A stretch of 10,151 nt of DNA from Candidatus Zhuqueibacterota bacterium (GTDB taxonomy: Bacteria > KSB1 > UBA2214): assembly GCA_022706175.1 (NCBI GenBank), contig JAKJDB010000050.1, forward strand, positions 1 to 10,151, in the 5' to 3' direction. Below the pieces are notes generated by a model, which was not told where the DNA came from, made no database searches, and saw nothing but the letters and a program-made list of their open reading frames with translations. The translations under genes were made by a program, and so were the position numbers. Shown here piece after piece: positions 7,345 to 10,151 of this stretch. Within the stretch, counting starts at the first letter, position 1, and each line of letters starts with the position of its first letter.

Positions 7345-8232
7345 ATGGCAAAGATCATCGACGGCAATCGCATCGCCCGACAGATTCATCAGGAGATCGA
7401 GGCACAGGTTCGTGCCTTGCGAAGCAAAGGGGTGCAACCCTGCCTGGCGGTGGTGCTGGTGGGCGAGGATCCTGCGTCGCAAGTTTATGTCGGAAGGAAA
7501 CAGAAGGCCTGTGAGCAGTTCGGCATCGCCTCGCACACGCTGCGGCGCGGAGCGGATTTTTCCGAACGCGACTTGTTGCAGCTGATCGCCGAGTTGAATG
7601 CTGATTCATCCGTGCATGGCATTCTGGTGCAACTTCCTTTGCCCGGCGCTCTTTCGTCGTCACGGGTGATCCAAGCCATTTCGCCGGAAAAGGACGTCGA
7701 TGGATTTCATCCGGTGAATCGCGGCAAGCTGGCGGCCGGCGAGGAATGCTATGCGCCCTGCACGCCCGCGGGCATTCAAGAGATGCTGATCCGTGAAGGG
7801 ATTGACACAGCGGGCAAACATGTCGTCATTGTCGGGCGCAGCGGCATCGTCGGCATGCCACTGGCAGTCATGCTGGCGCAAAAAAAGCCGGGCGCCAACG
7901 CCACCGTCACAGTGTGTCACACTGCTACCCGCGATCTCGGTTACCACACCCGGCAGGCGGAAATCCTCATCGTCGCTTCGGGCAAAGCCGGTACGATCAC
8001 GGCTGAGATGGTGCAGGAGGGATGCGTGGTCATCGATGTCGGTGTTAACCGGGTTGCCGATCCTTCTCATCCCAAAGGGTATCGGCTGGTCGGCGATGTT
8101 GATTTTGCAGCTGTCGAGAAGAAAGCAGCAGCCATTTCACCGGTTCCCGGCGGCGTCGGGCCGATGACCATCGCCATGCTGCTGAAAAATACGCTGCAGG
8201 CTGCACGAAAGCAGTCAGCAGGCGATTTGTAA
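7345..8232 (+). CDS. folD: Bifunctional methylenetetrahydrofolate dehydrogenase / methenyltetrahydrofolate cyclohydrolase
   Basis: FolD converts 5,10-methylene-THF to 10-formyl-THF in two steps and so supplies one-carbon units for purines and for formyl-Met-tRNA. It has 295 residues, within the normal 280 to 300. The N-terminal catalytic half has Y48 and K52 in YVGRKQKACEQFGI (the conserved YVxxK motif with catalytic lysine), the loop VQLPLP at 95-100, and D119 in KDVDGFHPVNRGKL. The C-terminal Rossmann half has VVIVGRSGIVGMPLAVML (160-177) for NAD(P), VIDVGVNR (229-236) and PVPGGVGPMTIAMLLKNT (266-283). The ATG at 7345 follows AGGAA at 7333-7337. It lies 57 bases after the ymdB-type gene, a gap too short for a folate riboswitch. 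A tRNA gene follows after 19 bases. Confidence 0.97.
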   Translation: MAKIIDGNRIARQIHQEIEAQVRALRSKGVQPCLAVVLVGEDPASQVYVGRKQKACEQFGIASHTLRRGADFSERDLLQLIAELNADSSVHGILVQLPLPGALSSSRVIQAISPEKDVDGFHPVNRGKLAAGEECYAPCTPAGIQEMLIREGIDTAGKHVVIVGRSGIVGMPLAVMLAQKKPGANATVTVCHTATRDLGYHTRQAEILIVASGKAGTITAEMVQEGCVVIDVGVNRVADPSHPKGYRLVGDVDFAAVEKKAAAISPVPGGVGPMTIAMLLKNTLQAARKQSAGDL

Positions 8233-8251
8233 TTCACACGATTCACCTAAT

Positions 8252-8325
8252 GCGCCAGTAGCTCAACTGGACAGAGCGTTGGCCTCCGGAGCCAAAGGTT
8301 ATGGGTTCGACTCCCCTCTGGCGTA
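8252..8325 (+). tRNA. tRNA-Arg, anticodon CCG
   Basis: The 74-base cloverleaf can be drawn in full. Acceptor stem: GCGCCAG (8252-8258) with CTGGCGT (8318-8324), first pair G-U, discriminator A at 8325. D stem: GCTC/GAGC. Anticodon stem: TTGGC (8279-8283) with GCCAA (8291-8295), around the loop CTCCGGA. The anticodon CCG (8286-8288) reads CGG, arginine. A20 in the D loop (8271) is the known arginine identity base. The T loop is TTCGACT, and the T stem (8301-8305 with 8313-8317) has one T-C mismatch at position 50:64. CCA is not encoded (the following bases are CAA), so it must be added after transcription. With only 19 bases after folD and no clear promoter there, it may be processed from the folD transcript. 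Confidence 0.95.
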
Positions 8326-8368
8326 CAAACTTCTTTAAAGCCCTGAAATAGTCACTTTTACGCAACTG

Positions 8369-9775
8369 ATGTTGGACAGTATGACAGCTTCAGAGTCATT
8401 AAAGACCTACACTGTGACCTTCGATACCGCCGAATTGGCGAAAAGCTATCCTCAAGTTCATTTCAAGACCGGGCAAAACCTCACAGAACTCTTTCAACTG
8501 CTTAAAGAAAAGTATCGTGGACAGGCCTTTCGCATAGACGTCAAGGAAGCGGAAGGACAAAAGATCGTATTGACCTGGTATCAGCAGCGCCCCAGTGCAG
8601 AGGCGGAAAGTCTGAATAAAGAGGCCTTGTCATTGGCCCGCGCCAGGGCTTATGACAAAGCCGTTGTGCTGTGGCGAAAAGCCCTTGAGATGAACCCGGA
8701 CGAGCCGGATTATTATTATAATCTGGCCCTGGTGAACCTGGAGATGAAGAATTTAAATCAGGGATTGGAGCTGTGCCTGGATACCCTGCGCGTCTGTCCT
8801 GTCTACGTGCGTGCCTATTTCGTTTTGGGAAGCATCTATTCTAAAATTCGCCAGTTTCAGCAATCCATTCACTTTTTACGTGAAGGATTGCTCCTGCAAA
8901 ACAGCAATATTTTAGCATTGGTCAATTTGGCGGCTGTTCACAGCATTGAAAAGAACTATCCAGAGGCCATACGCATGTTTGAGCGGGTGATCTCTTTGTC
9001 GCCCAAAGAGCCGCGGGCCTATTTGGGCCTGGGCAAAGTGTACTTGGCGCAGAACGATGCGGATAATGCCTCCAGATGTTTCAAGGCGGTGATCAAATTG
9101 GATCCCAGCGGTAATTTGGGCGAGATTGCACGGAAATCTTTGCGTGCGTTTACACCCGCTGAGCAGCACAGCGCTGCTGAAAGCCGTACAATGACTGCAG
9201 CGATCGAGATGAACGACGAGAACATCGAAGAGTTATATGCTGAAGGTTTTCAGTCTTTTATAAAAGGTGATTACGATGCGGCCATCATGGCCTACAAGAA
9301 ATATCTTGGGGTCAAGCCGGCAGAGTCCGACGTTTGGGCGTCGCTGGCGTCCTGTCAGCTGCGCACCGGCCGGATCAAGGAAGCCGCGGACTCGATACGG
9401 CGTGCCATCGCCATAGCGCCGAACAAGCCGGCGCTGTTCAAACAGGCGGCGATCATCTATGATGCTTCGCAGATGCCGGCGGAAACGGCTGAGGCGGCGC
9501 AAAAGGCGATTGATCTGGGCAAAGACGACAGCGTAACGCTTACGCTGCTGGGCAAGAGTCACACGCTGGAGGGCAAGCATCAGGAGGCGGTGAAATTCCT
9601 TCAGGAGGCCATCAAACTAAATCCCAGCAACATCAATGCGCGATTTCACTATGCGTTGTCTTTAAAGGCGTTGGGACAGAGCGATACCGCACGACAGCAG
9701 TTGGAGGAGATTCTGTGGGTCAAGACAGAATCTCCTTTGAAAGAAAGAGCCAAACAAGAGCTGCAGATACCTTGA
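8369..9775 (+). CDS. TPR-repeat protein with unidentified N-terminal domain
   Basis: The product has 468 residues and no signal peptide or membrane segment, so it is probably cytoplasmic. Residues 9 to about 78 form a compact region of predicted strand-helix-strand character (TYTVTF; NLTELFQLLKEKY; AFRIDV; KIVLTW) that I do not recognise. Then come ten tetratricopeptide units, each exactly 34 residues, in two blocks of five: 79-248 and 286-455, separated by a 37-residue polar linker. Unit consensus is visible, for example NKEALSLARARAYDKAVVLW then KALEMNP, and DYDAAIMAYKKYLGVKP. Such arrays bind partner proteins; no catalytic motif is seen. The start is uncertain: ATG at 8369 has no ribosome-binding site, while ATG at 8381 (MTASES) has a weak GGA before it. 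It lies 43 bases after the tRNA and is convergent with leuS. The function is unknown. Confidence 0.9.
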   Translation: MLDSMTASESLKTYTVTFDTAELAKSYPQVHFKTGQNLTELFQLLKEKYRGQAFRIDVKEAEGQKIVLTWYQQRPSAEAESLNKEALSLARARAYDKAVVLWRKALEMNPDEPDYYYNLALVNLEMKNLNQGLELCLDTLRVCPVYVRAYFVLGSIYSKIRQFQQSIHFLREGLLLQNSNILALVNLAAVHSIEKNYPEAIRMFERVISLSPKEPRAYLGLGKVYLAQNDADNASRCFKAVIKLDPSGNLGEIARKSLRAFTPAEQHSAAESRTMTAAIEMNDENIEELYAEGFQSFIKGDYDAAIMAYKKYLGVKPAESDVWASLASCQLRTGRIKEAADSIRRAIAIAPNKPALFKQAAIIYDASQMPAETAEAAQKAIDLGKDDSVTLTLLGKSHTLEGKHQEAVKFLQEAIKLNPSNINARFHYALSLKALGQSDTARQQLEEILWVKTESPLKERAKQELQIP

Positions 9776-9789
9776 AGGTGAATCTGCAG
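9761..9789 (+). other. Inverted repeat spanning the stop codon of the TPR gene
   Basis: CTGCAGAT (9761-9768) and ATCTGCAG (9782-9789) are exact inverted copies, with three more pairs inside (ACC at 9769-9771 with GGT at 9777-9779, then a GA bulge). The stop codon TGA (9773-9775) falls in the loop. There is no T-run after it, so it is not a standard intrinsic terminator. It may protect or define the mRNA 3' end of the TPR gene; that is inference. Confidence 0.5.
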
Positions 9790-9899
9790 AGGGTCAATTC
9801 TGCATAATATTAGTTATGTCAAGTTTAAAGCGTGAATCCTCCCTTTTAAGCACAATCCCCATGCAACCCTACCTATGCCTTTTGCCTGATCGCCTCTCA

Positions 9900-9928
9900 T
9901 AATAAATCCTGCAGCGCAGGATCCATTA
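9900..9928. other. Intergenic hairpin
   Basis: ATCCTGC (9906-9912) and GCAGGAT (9916-9922) form a perfect 7-bp stem with loop AGC. After a 2-by-2 internal loop, TAAT (9900-9903) pairs with ATTA (9925-9928). It lacks a T-run on either side. It may be a 3'-end or boundary structure between the convergent genes, or a member of a dispersed repeat family; a single window cannot tell. Confidence 0.45.
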
Positions 9929-9961
9929 TCCTCTGAGCAACATTGTATGTCTCTTTTACTC

Positions 9962-9992
9962 AAAAAAAAGCCCGGAACATCTCTGTCCGGGC
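9962..9992 (-). terminator. Rho-independent terminator of leuS
   Basis: Read on the - strand, the stem GCCCGGA (9992-9986) with TCCGGGC (9976-9970), 7 bp and a 9-base loop, is followed at once by eight T residues (complement of the A-run 9962-9969). It lies 28 bases past the leuS stop codon. On the + strand the stem is not followed by T residues, so it should act only on transcripts coming from leuS. Confidence 0.9.
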
Positions 9993-10019
9993 GTGAATGC
10001 GTACAAACACATCTCCGAC

Positions 10020-10151
10020 CTATTTAATCACGAGACTCACCAGCTTTTTCGGCACCACAAACGATTTGACGATGGTTTTTCCCTCAACATAGGTCTTGAT
10101 TTTTGCATCTTTCAGCGCCTCGGCAATGACCTGCTGATCCGCCATATCGGC
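10020..10151 (-). CDS. leuS: Leucine--tRNA ligase, C-terminal end only
   Basis: Forty-three codons and a TAG (complement of 10020-10022) are read on the - strand; the rest lies beyond the right edge. The peptide includes DQQVIAEALKDAKIKTYVEG, then KTIVKSFVVPKKLVSLVIK. This is the expected end of bacterial LeuRS: the small C-terminal domain, with its EGKTIVK-x-FVVP-x-KLV-x-LVIK tail, which contacts the elbow of tRNA-Leu. LeuRS is a class I synthetase that charges tRNA-Leu. The gene is convergent with the TPR gene and ends in its own terminator at 9962-9992. Identification rests on only 43 residues, but the tail is distinctive. Confidence 0.9.
   Translation of the reverse strand, partial: ADMADQQVIAEALKDAKIKTYVEGKTIVKSFVVPKKLVSLVIK

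Larger units (their letters stand above)
9776..10019. other. Convergent spacer without a gene
   Basis: This is a 244-base non-coding stretch between the TPR gene (+) and leuS (-). It holds the downstream arm of the stop-codon hairpin, a second hairpin at 9900-9928, and the leuS terminator at 9962-9992. I see no credible small gene, promoter pair, riboswitch or repeat array in the remainder. No clear + strand terminator for the TPR gene was found. Confidence 0.7.

Noticed and set aside
1..10151. Defence island, CRISPR array, prophage or insertion sequence
   Set aside because: No spaced direct repeats, transposase, integrase, nuclease-helicase or toxin-antitoxin pair was found; every long frame with family motifs is a housekeeping gene.

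Overview
This window looks like a chromosomal housekeeping region from a free-living bacterium with moderate-to-high G+C. I see no sign of transfer: no transposase, integrase, CRISPR array, phage gene or long repeat. All genes run on the + strand except leuS, whose 3' end enters from the right on the - strand. The gene order (rpmI-rplT-pheS-pheT, a small coiled-coil gene, zapA, an RNA-like spacer, rny, a ymdB-type gene, folD) suggests a Bacteroidota/FCB-like or deep-branching candidate lineage rather than a gammaproteobacterium. In gammaproteobacteria ihfA normally follows pheT, and a pheM leader lies between rplT and pheS. That placement is inference from gene order only.

Layout. 2-1589 and 1602-3992: ribosomal proteins L35 (3' part only) and L20, then both subunits of phenylalanyl-tRNA synthetase, packed with gaps of 30, 10 and 12 bases. 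4002-4677: a 97-residue ZapB-like coiled-coil protein and ZapA, a likely cell-division pair. 4678-4841: a 164-base spacer that folds into one long rod with a symmetric internal bubble and ends in a T-run, the architecture expected of 6S RNA. 4842-6401: RNase Y (membrane-anchored endoribonuclease). 6493-7287: YmdB-family metallophosphoesterase. 7345-8232: FolD. 8252-8325: tRNA-Arg(CCG), 19 bases after folD. 8369-9775: a cytoplasmic protein with ten regular TPR units in two blocks of five behind an N-terminal domain I cannot name. 9776-10019: a convergent spacer with two hairpins and the leuS terminator. 10020-10151: the C-terminal 43 codons of leucyl-tRNA synthetase.

How the genes fit together: most are growth functions. 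They make ribosome parts (L35, L20), charge tRNA (PheST, LeuS, tRNA-Arg), supply one-carbon units (FolD), set up the division ring (ZapA and partner) and turn over RNA (RNase Y, with its usual neighbour YmdB). If the spacer at 4714-4827 is 6S RNA, a global regulator of RNA polymerase sits inside the same array. I found no undescribed defence or mobile system. The items most worth a second look are the 6S-like RNA, the ZapB-like gene, and the TPR protein with its unknown N-terminal domain.
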